A stretch of DNA of 64,000 nucleotides. Source: WLMZ01 sp963732585. GTDB lineage: Bacteria > Actinomycetota > Acidimicrobiia > Acidimicrobiales > Ilumatobacteraceae. Positions 16,287 through 25,945 of this stretch are shown piece after piece. The first letter of the stretch is position 1; the number at the start of each line of letters is the position of its first letter. The notes beneath the pieces were generated by a model. The model did not search any database. It saw only the letters and a list, made by a program, of their open reading frames with translations, and was not told the DNA's origin. A program made the translations under genes and the position numbers. The stretch covers positions 215,070-279,069 of the forward strand of contig CAVSZY010000002.1 of the NCBI GenBank assembly GCA_963732585.1, read 5' to 3'.

Positions 16287-16949
16287 TTACCCGGCCTTGG
16301 GCACGCGCTTGCGGGTTCCCGTCGCCGACGGCTTGGCGCGTAGAGGGGGCTTGGCCCCATCGACGTAGAAGTGGATGAGCCCGTCGGCCACCACGTCGGG
16401 CTGTTTGTCCCGCGAGCCGCTGAACCAACGTGACCCACCGAGCGTCCCGTCCACCATGGCGAACACGAGGATCTCTGGGTCGATGTCGTCTCGAATCTCG
16501 CCCGACGCAATCCCTTCCTTGATGACGTCGAGCCACAGCCCCATCACGCTGGCACGCAAGTGAGCAATCGATGCCAGCGACTCGAGCTCGCTGAAGGCTC
16601 GAGTCTCGTTCCTCAGGATGAGTGCGCGATGCGGGTTGGCGGCCGTCGACAGGACGGCGTTTCGAATCAGCTGCGCCAAGGCCTCTAGTCCGCGTTGCTC
16701 AGCGCAGATTGCGGTGGCCGCGTCGAGGTTCGCTTGCAGGCTTGGTTGGAGCAGTTCAACGATGATCTGCTCCTTGGACTCGAAGTGGTAGTAGAGGCTC
16801 CCGGACAAGATGCCAGCTGCCTCACCGATGTCGCGAACGGTCGCATCCTTGATACCGCGCTCGGCAATGACCCTCGCCGCGACCTCCAGGATCTCATCGC
16901 GCCGAGTCGGCGCAGCTCCTGGGGATGATTTCGTCGACGCTTTGGCCAT
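16287..16949 (-). CDS. TetR family regulator 1 (KstR2-like)
   Basis: A 220-residue TetR protein. The HTH is at residues about 18-62 (ARVIAERGIKDATVRDIGEA; GILSGSLYYHFESKEQ), with a C-terminal ligand domain and a basic tail. It is a paralog of TetR2 at 42695, nearly identical through the recognition helix, so both should bind the same DNA. ATG 16949 follows GAGAGG. The operator at 17055 lies in its divergent promoter with surE. The palindrome resembles the published KstR2 type (CAAG..CTTG), whose regulators sense CoA-thioester intermediates; whether that holds here is inference. Confidence 0.88.
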   Translation of the reverse strand: MAKASTKSSPGAAPTRRDEILEVAARVIAERGIKDATVRDIGEAAGILSGSLYYHFESKEQIIVELLQPSLQANLDAATAICAEQRGLEALAQLIRNAVLSTAANPHRALILRNETRAFSELESLASIAHLRASVMGLWLDVIKEGIASGEIRDDIDPEILVFAMVDGTLGGSRWFSGSRDKQPDVVADGLIHFYVDGAKPPLRAKPSATGTRKRVPKAG

Positions 16950-17054
16950 TCGAACCTCTCGATGTTGTCGCCGCAAATGTAGCGACGATCTGCACACCGA
17001 GCGAGACTCTGCCAAGCGGTTCGATACACCGTGGCGAGTGATTCGGCGGCGCAT

Positions 17055-17068
17055 CAAGCGCTTGCTTT
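17055..17068. promoter_or_regulatory. TetR-type regulon operator, site 3
   Basis: CAAGCG-CT-TGCTTT, between the divergent TetR1 and surE genes. Confidence 0.6.
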
Positions 17069-17143
17069 GTTACGCTGGCACTTCGCCGTGCGTTCGGCGG
17101 CGAGCGTCGCGAGGGCTCGATCGAGTCGCAGAGGAGACACGCC

Positions 17144-17927
17144 ATGAGCGGACAGACATATCGAATACTGGTCACGAACGACGATGGAGTGTCGTCTCGC
17201 GGACTTGGGATCCTGGCTGCTCGCCTGGCGACCGACGGCCACGACGTCATCGTGGCGGCCCCGCTTGATGGAAAGCAGCGGCTCCGGCGCGGCGATCGGA
17301 GGGATTCTGCGCGGCGACGAATTCCGTACGAGCGCGGTACAACTGCCGGATGCGCCTGGAATCGCGGCGTTCGCCGTCGACGGCCCTCCAGGTCGCTGCG
17401 TGCTGGCCGCTTTGCTGGGCAGTTTCGGCCCGCCGCCGGATCTGGTGCTGTCAGGAATCAATCCGGGCGCCAACGTCGGCAGGTTCCTCCAGCTGCACAG
17501 CGGCACTCTGGGTGCGGCGCTCACGGCTGCGGACATGGGCGTCAATGGCATGGCCGTCAGCATCGACTCGTTGCATGCAACGCATTGGGCCACTGCGGCG
17601 GAGGTTGCCGCCCGGCTGGTCGACCACCTCGCCAGCTGCGCCCGGCGGACCACCCTCAACCTCAACGTGCCCGACACGCCCTTCGACCAGATCATTGGAC
17701 TTCGCTCCGCACCGGTCGGCTCGCGCAGCCCCGTTCGCATGGTCGTCACCGGCTCGGCGCCCGGGACGCAGACCATCGACGTCGTCGATGTCGTACGCAA
17801 CCCCGACCGCCCCGCCCCCTCAGGAGACACCGACTCAAGTCTGCTCAAGGAGGGCTACGCAGTGATCAACCGCGTCGTCCCGCCCGCTGACCACATGCTC
17901 GACGACCTTCCTGTCGGCATCATCTGA
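17144..17927 (+). CDS. surE: SurE-like 5'-nucleotidase/phosphatase (frameshifted)
   Basis: SurE fold: ILVTNDDGV with the metal-binding Asp pair at the N-terminus and LVLSGINPGANVG in the middle. The frame changes near 17265, inside the segment where the family has the conserved Ser (SSGSGAA). Both parts together make a near full-length protein. SurE removes phosphate from nucleotides and other phosphate monoesters. Its presence at a regulon promoter in a catabolic island is unusual; it might recycle nucleotides or dephosphorylate a pathway intermediate. Confidence 0.8.
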
Positions 17928-17951
17928 CGTATTGAACACAATCCTTGTAGA

Positions 17952-17965
17952 CAAGCAAGCGCTTG
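17952..17965. promoter_or_regulatory. TetR-type regulon operator, site 4
   Basis: CAAGCA-AG-CGCTTG, close to the consensus, 133 bp upstream of the luciferase-like gene cluster. Confidence 0.65.
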
Positions 17966-18019
17966 GTGCGCTATGTTGCCCCGGGGGTTGTCCATCAGGA
18001 CGACAGTTGGAGGACCGAA

Positions 18020-18094
18020 ATGCGAACACTGACCAGCGCGCGGGGCACAACCGAGCTGAATGACCCGCACTCGAACCTCACGAGCGGGGGCTGA
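18020..18094 (+). CDS. Possible 24-residue leader peptide
   Basis: ATG 18020 has a strong RBS (TTGGAGGACCGAA) and the frame (MRTLTSARG...) stops 3 bp before the ATG of the next gene. Either this is an upstream coding leader that couples translation to the luciferase-like operon, or a chance frame behind a real RBS. Confidence 0.3.
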   Translation: MRTLTSARGTTELNDPHSNLTSGG

Positions 18095-18097
18095 AAG

Positions 18098-19042
18098 ATG
18101 GCCACAGTGAAGATGTCGCTCCTCATGAGCGAGAACGTCACGATCTGGGACTACAACCACCCCCGCAACCAGATAGACGTCGCAGTTCAGGCCGAGAAGG
18201 CCGGATTCAATGCTGTGCAGTTCGCTGACCACGTCGTGCTCGGCAGCGGGTGCGACATTGACGGCGCTCCCGAAAACCTCCGCACGTACATGATGCCGGG
18301 CAACCAGCCGCCGACGTTCCCGCATCCGAACTCGATCGTCATGATGTCGGCCGTCGCTGCTGCAACGACGACGCTGCGCGTGCTGGGCGCCGCGATCCTC
18401 GCCCCACTTCGTCATCCATTGCTGCTCGCCAAGGAACTCGGCACGCTCGATCAGCTGTCCCAAGGGCGGCTCGTCGTCGTGCCTTCGGTCAGCTGGCACA
18501 GATCGGAGTACGACGCGCTCGGCGTGCCCTTCAACCGACGCGGCGACATCCTCGATGAACAACTCGAGATCATGCGTGCGGTCTGGGCCGACTCCCCCGT
18601 CTCGTATCACGGCGAGTTCTTCAACTTCGACGACATCTACGTCGAACCGAAGGCGTACCGGCCCGAGGGGCCGACCATGTGGTTCGGCGGGTCGAGCATG
18701 CATCAGCGGATGCTCGACCGGCTCGTCAAGTACGGGTCCGGCCTCATGAACGTGATGTCGCCGCCGCCTGGAGCGATCGAAAACGTCAAACGAGCCATGG
18801 AAGCCGCCGGGCGCGACATCAGTGAGCTCGAGTTCGCGACGGGCCTGGGCGGCCGCCTGCCTGACGGCCCGGAATCGCTCGCCGACCTCGACGAGACCTT
18901 GGCCAAGCTCGGCCCGCGGATCGATGCCGGCTACACGACGTTCAGCATCAAGCCGTGCCAGTTTGTCGACGACGCTGCACACCTACCCGACTTCCTCGAA
19001 GAGGTCGTCACCAAAGCCAACGCAATCGCAGCCGAGCGCTGA
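18098..19042 (+). CDS. Luciferase-like (LLM) flavin/F420-dependent oxidoreductase 1
   Basis: A 314-residue bacterial luciferase-fold protein: QAEKAGFNAVQFADHVVLG near residue 35, APLRHPLLLAKELGTLDQLS and WFGGSSMHQRMLDRLVKYG. The family uses FMNH2 or F420 for monooxygenation or hydride transfer. It is first of three tandem paralogs with 12-33 bp gaps, ending in an SDR, so the four genes form one plus-strand operon. Which cofactor is used cannot be told from sequence. Confidence 0.85.
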   Translation: MATVKMSLLMSENVTIWDYNHPRNQIDVAVQAEKAGFNAVQFADHVVLGSGCDIDGAPENLRTYMMPGNQPPTFPHPNSIVMMSAVAAATTTLRVLGAAILAPLRHPLLLAKELGTLDQLSQGRLVVVPSVSWHRSEYDALGVPFNRRGDILDEQLEIMRAVWADSPVSYHGEFFNFDDIYVEPKAYRPEGPTMWFGGSSMHQRMLDRLVKYGSGLMNVMSPPPGAIENVKRAMEAAGRDISELEFATGLGGRLPDGPESLADLDETLAKLGPRIDAGYTTFSIKPCQFVDDAAHLPDFLEEVVTKANAIAAER

Positions 19043-19054
19043 GACGGGAACGAC

Positions 19055-20000
19055 ATGACTGCTATCAAGCTCGTGCTGAACATGAGCGAGAACTGGACGA
19101 TCTGGGACCCGAACGACGCTCGTGCGCAGATCGATGCCGCCGTCGCGGCCGAACGAGCGGGTTTCGACGGAGTGATGTTCAGCGAGCACATCGTGTTGGG
19201 CCGCGGCTCCGATGCGAATGGTCTTCCGACCAACGCCCGCGAATACGCCATGCCCGGCAACCAATCGCCCGACTACCCGTGGCCGAGCCCACTCGTGCTG
19301 ATGGCGGGGGTCGCGGCAGTCACGACCACCCTCAGGCTGATCGGCGCAGCAATCCTGGCGCCACTACGACATCCGTTGCTACTGGCCAAGGAACTGGGCA
19401 CCCTCGATCAGCTGTCCGAGGGCCGGCTCGTCGTGCTGCCGTCAGTCAGCTGGCATGAGGCCGAGTACGCAGCCCTCGGCGTCGACTTCCATCGGCGCGG
19501 CGACATCCTCGACGAGCAGATCGAGGTGATGAAGGCCGTCTGGGCCGAATCACCCGTCACCCACCACGGCGAGTTCTTCAACTTCGACGACATCTACCTG
19601 GAGCCGAAGGCGCACCGTCCCGAAGGCGTCACGATGTGGTTCGGCGGATGGACAATGCACGAGCGTGTGACGCGACGACTCGTCAAGCACGGTTCCGGAA
19701 TCATGTGCAACGGTCCACGGCTCTCCACACCCGACGTCGAACGTCTCACCAACGAGTTCAGCGAGGCGGGCCGCGACTTCGGCGAGATCGAACTGGTCTC
19801 CGGAATCGGCGGACGATTCGCCGACGCCGACTCGATTGCCGACCTCGACATCGGCACTTTCCACGCTCGGACGAAAAATCGACGACGGCTACACGACGTT
19901 CTGCATCAAGCCATGCCAGTTCATCGACGACGCAGTGCATCTGCCCGAGTTCCTCGCCGAACTCGTGGCCAAGACCGACGCAATCGCAGCCGAGCACTAA
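19055..20000 (+). CDS. Luciferase-like (LLM) oxidoreductase 2 (frameshifted)
   Basis: Second tandem paralog (AERAGFDGVMFSEHIVLGRG; APLRHPLLLAKELGTLDQLS). The frame breaks near 19860. The conserved C-terminus (IDDGYTTFCIKPCQFIDD... to DAIAAEH) continues in another frame to TAA 19998-20000. The corrected length is about 314 residues, matching its neighbours. Confidence 0.82.
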
Positions 20001-20033
20001 TCCGGTCGGCCCAACACACCAGGAGTAGTCACC

Positions 20034-21008
20034 ATGACCGATATCAAGCTCGTTGCGATGTTGAGCGAAAACATCACGCTGTTCGAACCGACGGATCACC
20101 GAGCGGTGGTCGACGCTGCTGTACTGGCCGAGCGTTGCGGATTCGACGGTGTGATGGTCAGCGAACACATCGTGCTCGGCCCGGGTTCCGACGCCAACGG
20201 GGTCCTCGAGGACCCGCGCACGTTCGTCGAGCCCGGCAACCAATCACCTGCGTACCCTTGGCCGAGTTCGCTCGTGCTCATGTCGGCGATGGCGGCGGTC
20301 ACCAGCACGCTTCGTCTTGTCGCCGGCGCAGTCCTCGCACCGTTGCGGCACCCGCTGCTGCTCGCAAAGGAGCTGGGCACCCTCGACCAGCTCGCCGAAG
20401 GCAGGCTCGTGGTCATCCCCAGCGTCAGCTGGCTGGAGTCTGAATACGATGCACTCGGTGTGCCGTTCGCACAGCGAGGACGGATCCTCGACGAGCAACT
20501 CGACGTCATGCGAGCGGTGTGGACCGACTCGCCGGTCTCGCACCACGGAAAGTTCTTCAACTTCGACGACATCTACCTCGAGCCGAAGGCACACCGACCA
20601 GGCGGACCAAAGCTGTGGTTCGGCGGCGCCACGATGCACCCGCCGCTCCTACGGCGACTGCTGCATCACGCCTCGGGCGTGATTGGCTTCGGGCCACCAA
20701 TGCCGCAAGTCGAGTTCGACAAGCTCGGCGCCGCCTTCGCGGCTGAGGGTCGCGACGTCACAGAGCTGGAGCGCGCAGCGTTCCTCGGTGGCCGATTCAC
20801 CCCGACCACGACCTCCAGTGTCGACGAAGCACTCGTCCGACTGAGGGCACGCCGGGCGCTGGGGACCACCACCTTCTGCCTCAAGCCGGCACACTTCGTC
20901 GACCGCGCCGATCAGCTCGGCGAGTTCATGGAGGAAATCGTTGCCAAGACCAAAGCGATCGACGCCGAATTCGGCGACTTCGCTGCGGAACCGGATGTCG
21001 GCTCGTGA
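20034..21008 (+). CDS. Luciferase-like (LLM) oxidoreductase 3
   Basis: Third tandem paralog, 324 residues (AERCGFDGVMVSEHIVLGPG; APLRHPLLLAKELGTLDQLA; HHGKFFNFDDIYLEPKAH). It is intact, with an extended C-terminus compared with copies 1 and 2. Its end overlaps the SDR start by 4 bp (GTGA). The three copies differ throughout, so they are older duplicates and may act on successive intermediates or form hetero-oligomers. Confidence 0.85.
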   Translation: MTDIKLVAMLSENITLFEPTDHRAVVDAAVLAERCGFDGVMVSEHIVLGPGSDANGVLEDPRTFVEPGNQSPAYPWPSSLVLMSAMAAVTSTLRLVAGAVLAPLRHPLLLAKELGTLDQLAEGRLVVIPSVSWLESEYDALGVPFAQRGRILDEQLDVMRAVWTDSPVSHHGKFFNFDDIYLEPKAHRPGGPKLWFGGATMHPPLLRRLLHHASGVIGFGPPMPQVEFDKLGAAFAAEGRDVTELERAAFLGGRFTPTTTSSVDEALVRLRARRALGTTTFCLKPAHFVDRADQLGEFMEEIVAKTKAIDAEFGDFAAEPDVGS

Positions 21009-21811
21009 CGGCGGCGATCGGGTCTGACCTCGCCGGCAAAGTCGCGTTCGTGACCGGCGGAGGTACCGGCATCGGTGGCGCAGTCGCCCTGCGCCTTGCC
21101 GCACGCGGCGTGCACGTGGCCATCGCCGGCCGCCGACTCGAACCACTCGAAGCAATTGCCGAGCAAAGCGGGGCATGGGCGGTGCAGTGCGACGTCGGAT
21201 CGACCGAAAGCGTCGATGACGCCATTCAGAATGTGGTCGAGCGGTTCGGCGGCCTCGACATCGTCGTCAACAACGCCGGCATCTCTCAGCGAGCCAGCGT
21301 CGAGGATCTCGACGACGAAGGCTGGCACTCGATGATCGAGATCAACCTCACCGGGCCGGCACGGGTAGTGCGCGCTGCCGCGCCGCACCTGCGCGCCCGC
21401 GGCGGTGGAGCAATCGTCAACGTCGCGTCGGTGGGCGCTCTGTTCGCAGCCAGGAAGTCCGTCGCGTACAGCACGACGAAGGCGGGGCTGCTCGGCCTCA
21501 CTCGCTCGATGGCTCTCGACCTCGGCCCAGCCGGAATTCGGGTCAACACGCTCTGTCCCGGCTGGGTCGACACCCCAATGGCCGGCAAGGCATCCGCCGC
21601 TGCCGGCCACATCCACGACCTCGATGACCAGCGGGCGCGCGAGCTGCTCGTTCGCAATAACCCGATTCGCAGGATGGCCGATCCCGACGAGATTGCCAGC
21701 TGCGTCGAGTTTCTCGTCAGTGGCGCGGCGTCGTTCGTCACCGGCGCCATGCTCGTCGCCGACGGCGGGCAGACGATCGTCGACGTCGGCACGCTGGGTC
21801 TGAACAGGTAG
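21005..21811 (+). CDS. Short-chain dehydrogenase/reductase (SDR)
   Basis: A 268-residue classical SDR: VTGGGTGIGGAVA nucleotide loop near residue 18, NNAGIS, catalytic Ser in NVASVGA and the YSTTK pair. The late segment LVSGAASFVTGAMLVADGGQ is typical. The GTG start overlaps the LLM3 stop. It probably oxidises or reduces an alcohol/ketone made by the luciferase-like enzymes. Confidence 0.87.
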   Translation: MTAAIGSDLAGKVAFVTGGGTGIGGAVALRLAARGVHVAIAGRRLEPLEAIAEQSGAWAVQCDVGSTESVDDAIQNVVERFGGLDIVVNNAGISQRASVEDLDDEGWHSMIEINLTGPARVVRAAAPHLRARGGGAIVNVASVGALFAARKSVAYSTTKAGLLGLTRSMALDLGPAGIRVNTLCPGWVDTPMAGKASAAAGHIHDLDDQRARELLVRNNPIRRMADPDEIASCVEFLVSGAASFVTGAMLVADGGQTIVDVGTLGLNR

Positions 21812-21833
21812 CCGAAGGCGACACTCGCCAGTT

Positions 21834-21859
21834 CGGCTGTCGCTGGGTTCCAACAGCCG
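21834..21859. terminator. Candidate hairpin between convergent operons
   Basis: CGGCTGT and ACAGCCG form a 7-bp stem around a 12-base loop, between the SDR stop (plus) and the Rieske C stop (minus). Confidence 0.35.
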
Positions 21860-21865
21860 TTGCGG

Positions 21866-22932
21866 CTACTCCCCCGTGGACGCGGCCCGCACCATTCGGC
21901 GAAAGTGGTTCAGCGGCTTGTCATGCGAGATGCCGAGCATTGGTTCGTCCGGGTTGGCGCGCAACGCACGTTGCTGGGCCTCGATCATTACGCGGTCCTC
22001 GTTGAACGCCAGCTCCGCCATCATGAAACCGAGTTCGATCGCTGCGAGGTGGTCGGGCTCGGACGTCGGAACGCTCACGCTGTAGAAGTACCGGGTGTGG
22101 TGCTCATCGACCGGGGTCGGCGCTTGTGAGCTCAACGACGAGGAGAGGGCGACGGCCCCCTCGGGCCGTCCGTGCCCGAACCGTTCAGCGGTCCCCTCCG
22201 GATACACCCCGGTCTCCATTCGAAAGATTCCCGGCAGCACGTAGTCGTAGCTGATCCACATGTCGGTCAGCGCCGTGGTCACGTTGGTGAGGTACGGCGC
22301 CGGTGGCACGTTCGTGTGCCAGCGATCGAACCGGATCCCGCGGTCCACATATGTCACCACCGGTGCCACCTCTGACGAAGCCCTCGCGTCCGCTCAAGGC
22401 CCCCAGCGTGTTCTCGTGCGTGAATGCAACGTGGGAGAGGTCGCACAGGTTGTCATTGATCAACTCGGCGTCCGCCTCGAAGTCCATCACACCCTTCTTC
22501 AGCACAACCCCGACTGCCGGATCGTGACCGAGTTCGGCAGGACGCACGCTGTCGTCGGCTCGGTCGCGATCGCCGATCCACACCCACACCCACTCGAAGC
22601 TCTCGACGACTGCCATCGTCTGGGCGCAGATCGCCTTCGGGATGATCTCTTGGCCGGGGATCTCGTTGCACGATCCGTCCGGCCCGAACTTCAGGCCGTG
22701 GTACATGCAGCGCAGATCGTCACCCACCACACGGCCGAGCGACAACGGGGCAAGGCGGTGCGGGCACCGGTCGGCCATCGCCACGATGGCGCCCGATGTC
22801 GTTCGATACATCACGATGTCTTCGCCGGCCACGCGGCAGGCGTAGGGCCGACCCGCGGGAACGTCCTCCACGTTGCCTGCCACGTACCAGCAGTTTTGAG
22901 GAAAGTGACCTGGGTGTCGCTGTTGTTCCACG
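21866..22932 (-). CDS. Rieske non-heme iron oxygenase C (VanA-like, frameshifted)
   Basis: N-terminal part: NCWYVAGNVEDVP, Rieske motif C-P-H ... C-M-Y-H, and iron site NLCDLSHVAFTH. The frame changes near 22372 and the C-terminal half (YLTNVTTALTDMWISYDYVL ... HFRRMVRAAS) continues to 21866. The layout matches vanillate O-demethylase-type oxygenases. GTG 22932 is chosen because GGAGGA lies 7 bp upstream. It is the last gene of the six-gene minus operon behind the LysR regulator. No reductase partner is nearby. Confidence 0.82.
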
Positions 22933-22960
22933 TGCAGTTCCTCCGCTTCGGTTGGTTGGG

Positions 22961-23722
22961 TCAGGACGGACGCAGCGCTTGCAGCGCTGCGCCGAGTTGC
23001 GTGGCCGCCTTGGCGAACATCGTTGCGTCGTTGCTCACCATGATGAATGAGTAGCCCTCGTCCACGGCGACAGCGGCCTGCTCGGCGTCGCCGACGGCGG
23101 TCCCAAGCGGAAGCGAACGCCGCTGGCACTGGGCGAGCAGATTGTCGACGAGGCCGCGCAGCTCAGGGCTTGAGCCGGAAAGACCACTCGACATCGTCAG
23201 GTCTCCCATCCCAATGAACGCTGCGCTGAGCCCCGGCAGATCGAGCAGCGGTTCGACGTTCTCGAGCGTCGCACGGTCCTCGATCTGGATGGCCTTCACG
23301 ACCTGATCGCCCGAAGCTCGGTAACCCGAACCCAGCAGACCCCACCGGCCAGCGCGCGAGGTGATCCCCATTCCGCGAACACCCGCTGGCGAGAAGGTCA
23401 TCTGCGACAACGCTTGAGCCGCCTCATCGACCGACGTGACCTGGGGAACGAGGATCCCGTTGGCTCCCGAGTCCAGAACGCGTTGGATGTAGCTGCCGCT
23501 TCGGTCAGGTACCCGAACGAATGCCGTCATCCCCAACGACTGGGCGACCAGAATCTGGGTGTACGCCGACTCGAGCGTCAGCGGGCTGTGCTCGAGATCG
23601 ATGACGACGAAGTCGAAGCCGGCGACCGAGAGCAACTCGAGGGTCTCCAAGCTGGGCAGCTTGACCCACGTTCCGAACGTCGGATTGCCGGGAGCTCCCG
23701 AGCCCGGGCAGCGACGGACCAC
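22961..23722 (-). CDS. HpcH/HpaI-family aldolase
   Basis: A 253-residue class II pyruvate aldolase-type protein: FGTWVKLPSLETLELLSVAGF, FVVIDLEHSPLT (with Glu-His), SGANGILVPQV and AAFIGMGDLTMS. The family cleaves 2-keto-4-hydroxy acids to pyruvate and an aldehyde. It is distinct from the second HpaI at 46263. It sits between Rieske C and the uncharacterised 23729 gene with gaps of 28 and 6 bp. The GTG start is tentative. Confidence 0.82.
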   Translation of the reverse strand: MVRRCPGSGAPGNPTFGTWVKLPSLETLELLSVAGFDFVVIDLEHSPLTLESAYTQILVAQSLGMTAFVRVPDRSGSYIQRVLDSGANGILVPQVTSVDEAAQALSQMTFSPAGVRGMGITSRAGRWGLLGSGYRASGDQVVKAIQIEDRATLENVEPLLDLPGLSAAFIGMGDLTMSSGLSGSSPELRGLVDNLLAQCQRRSLPLGTAVGDAEQAAVAVDEGYSFIMVSNDATMFAKAATQLGAALQALRPS

Positions 23723-23728
23723 CCTCGT

Positions 23729-24637
23729 TCACGACGGCATCGGATAGTCGGCGGCGTTCAGAACCCAGCCGTCTTTGGAGGAGAAGTCGTGTCGGGGCGG
23801 GGCGAACAGGTCGAGCAACTGACTGGGTGCGGTGAACCACTGTGACCCATGGATCGCAGGTGGCGGAATCACGGTGACCGACGGTGACGTGCAGAACTGG
23901 TGGTCGTCGACCGCCCACTCGGCCATGTCGGTGGTCCACGGGTACCGAATGTGGTGCATGAAGTCGCCGGCCATCTGCAGCGAGATCTGCTCGAAGTCAT
24001 CGTGGTGATGCGGTGACATCTTGTTCTCTGGGCGAGGCTTGGCGAAGTCGTAGAACGCGTTGACCATGAAGGTGGTCGTGCGGAAGAGCCGCCCCATGCG
24101 GTCGGCGTCGGGTGCGTAGTCGTCGAGCCGATAGGCGCGGATCTTGAATCCACCGACCGGGTCGGGCCATTGGGCGAATGGGGCGACGTACGGGTCGGGG
24201 TCATCAAACGCAGCATTGTTCCGACACAGCTCGTTCAGATCGTCGGACCGGGTGGTGAACAGGCGGACCAACACGCAATCTGCGTTCAGCGTGACGGTGG
24301 AGTCTCCGGGAGGCATCGCGATGAACGATTTGTCGATGGCTCGTTCCGTCTGATCCCCGGCGGTGCATGTCACGTCGGCGCCGTCGCCCCACGTCAGCGC
24401 GACGTACTCGTCGAGCTGGTCGTGACGCGAGAACGTGTCGCCAGCGACGCCGTCGGTGTAGGCAATGACCATCGACTGCGACCGAACCCACCAGGTCTTG
24501 CTCCCGGCCTCACTGGTGGTCGTGGCGTCGTAGGTTGCGAACTCGAAGTACTGCGCCGCCTTCGCCGGTGGCTTTCGGCCGGGTGTGCTCAGCCCTGCGC
24601 GCAGGTCACCTTTAGGTGTTGTCTCAGTGGTGGTCAT
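23729..24637 (-). CDS. Uncharacterised protein, possibly cupin-like
   Basis: A 302-residue protein of no family I can name. Notable features are a His-rich metal-site-like segment (NKMSPHHHDDFEQISLQMAG near residue 225) and an earlier region, FSRHDQLDEYVALTWGDGA. PPPAIHGSQWF near the C-terminus resembles cupin motifs. A two-domain cupin-like enzyme (dioxygenase, isomerase or lyase) is a reasonable guess. Its ATG (RBS AGAGGAG) lies inside the end of the DUF3500 gene, overlapping by 14 bp, so the two are probably made together. Confidence 0.6.
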   Translation of the reverse strand: MTTTETTPKGDLRAGLSTPGRKPPAKAAQYFEFATYDATTTSEAGSKTWWVRSQSMVIAYTDGVAGDTFSRHDQLDEYVALTWGDGADVTCTAGDQTERAIDKSFIAMPPGDSTVTLNADCVLVRLFTTRSDDLNELCRNNAAFDDPDPYVAPFAQWPDPVGGFKIRAYRLDDYAPDADRMGRLFRTTTFMVNAFYDFAKPRPENKMSPHHHDDFEQISLQMAGDFMHHIRYPWTTDMAEWAVDDHQFCTSPSVTVIPPPAIHGSQWFTAPSQLLDLFAPPRHDFSSKDGWVLNAADYPMPS

Positions 24638-25922
24638 GATGCTCCTCTGGTCGGTGGCGTGGCCGGTGCGTACCCTCCGAGTGGTCGTACCGCTCGTAGT
24701 GCTCAGCCAGCAGGTTGCGCCCGTAATCGCCGCCGTTCGGCGTTCGCACGAGCGTGTGGATGTGGTTCCTGGTCGGTTCCCGGTTGTCGAAGACGACACC
24801 GGGGTGATGGTCGAACTCGATCAGCATCACCGGGCCGTGGATGCGGTAGTAGAAGGGGTCGTGGTCTGACGTCCCACCGAACCACTGGAACCAGGTGTCG
24901 TCGAGGTGGTTCCTCACGTCAGCCATCGTGAGCGCTGCTCGCGCCTGGGGCACCCGGTCCGCATAGGCGCTCATCACCCGCGTCAGAATGGCCCGCTGCG
25001 CATCAGTCATCTCAGCGCCCGCGACTCCCTCATACGGCAGCACGACGTTGTCGTGGAGGGCGCCCGCCATCACGCGACCGTCAAACGGATCATTGAGCTC
25101 GTCGGGCAGGTCAGCGCGCATGATCGACGGTCGAATGATTGCCCGCGTGCGTTGCGCGTCATCCAAGGATCTGATGAGGTCGATGCCGCCCTGCTCCTCA
25201 TCGTCGAACAGCGCTGTCCCGGCAAGTGGGCCAGTACGAATCCGCCGCGGCTCGGTCCCCATGAACTGAGGCGTGACCACGACGCGGTCGCCCACCACGA
25301 CAACGTTGACGTTCAGATGGTGGCCGTCGAACTGGAAGCCCCACGGTTCATCATTGCCGGGCCGACCGAAGATCGACACGAAGTACGGCCACTCGCCGAA
25401 GGAGTCGGCGTCGGCCCCGAGGTCGACGACGAACTGGTTGACGCGCATGATCGTGCGCGCCTGGTGGTAGCCGTGATCCGAGAGCGTCGCTCGCAGCAGA
25501 TCGAGTCCGAGTCTGCGCCCGACGCCGTCGAGATCCTCCAGCATCACGCCGTGACGGAAGTGGTTCATGTGGACGTTGATCCACATACGCCACTCCTGTG
25601 CGTCCATGTCGAACACGGCGCGCTCACGCTGTTCCGGCGACAGGGCGGCGACGAATGCAAGCGCAGCGTCGACCAGCGGTCGGGCGTCAATCCCCGTCGG
25701 GCGCGAAGAGAACAGACCGTCGATCACAGTGCCGTCGGTTGTCACACCCACGAACGGGTGCGGCAAGTGCGTCAGTCGCTTGTCGACGAGCGCCTTGACC
25801 ACCGAAGGTGGACGTTCGATCCACGTTCGAGCTGACATCGGCGGCAACGGGTTCAGCCCGAGCGAGTCCCAATCTTCCATCGTCGATCGGCCCTCCTCCC
25901 AGCCGTTCAATGTCGTCTTCAT
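24624..25922 (-). CDS. DUF3500 family protein
   Basis: A 432-residue protein recognised from the DUF3500 C-terminal signature (PVMLIEFDHHPGVVFDNREP followed by NHIHTLVRTPNGGDYG). It also has MNHFRHGVMLEDL and a His-rich middle (FQFDGHHLNVNVVVVGDRV). The tail is His-rich (EEHHDHH). The family has no established function to my knowledge; the conserved His and Asp residues suggest a metal enzyme. ATG 25922 follows GGAAGG. It is cotranscribed with a hydroxylase, an aldolase and a Rieske oxygenase, which gives it a likely role in breakdown of an aromatic or cyclic compound. Confidence 0.75.
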   Translation of the reverse strand: MKTTLNGWEEGRSTMEDWDSLGLNPLPPMSARTWIERPPSVVKALVDKRLTHLPHPFVGVTTDGTVIDGLFSSRPTGIDARPLVDAALAFVAALSPEQRERAVFDMDAQEWRMWINVHMNHFRHGVMLEDLDGVGRRLGLDLLRATLSDHGYHQARTIMRVNQFVVDLGADADSFGEWPYFVSIFGRPGNDEPWGFQFDGHHLNVNVVVVGDRVVVTPQFMGTEPRRIRTGPLAGTALFDDEEQGGIDLIRSLDDAQRTRAIIRPSIMRADLPDELNDPFDGRVMAGALHDNVVLPYEGVAGAEMTDAQRAILTRVMSAYADRVPQARAALTMADVRNHLDDTWFQWFGGTSDHDPFYYRIHGPVMLIEFDHHPGVVFDNREPTRNHIHTLVRTPNGGDYGRNLLAEHYERYDHSEGTHRPRHRPEEHHDHH

Positions 25923-25945
25923 GCCTTCCGGCCGGTCGAGCGGCG

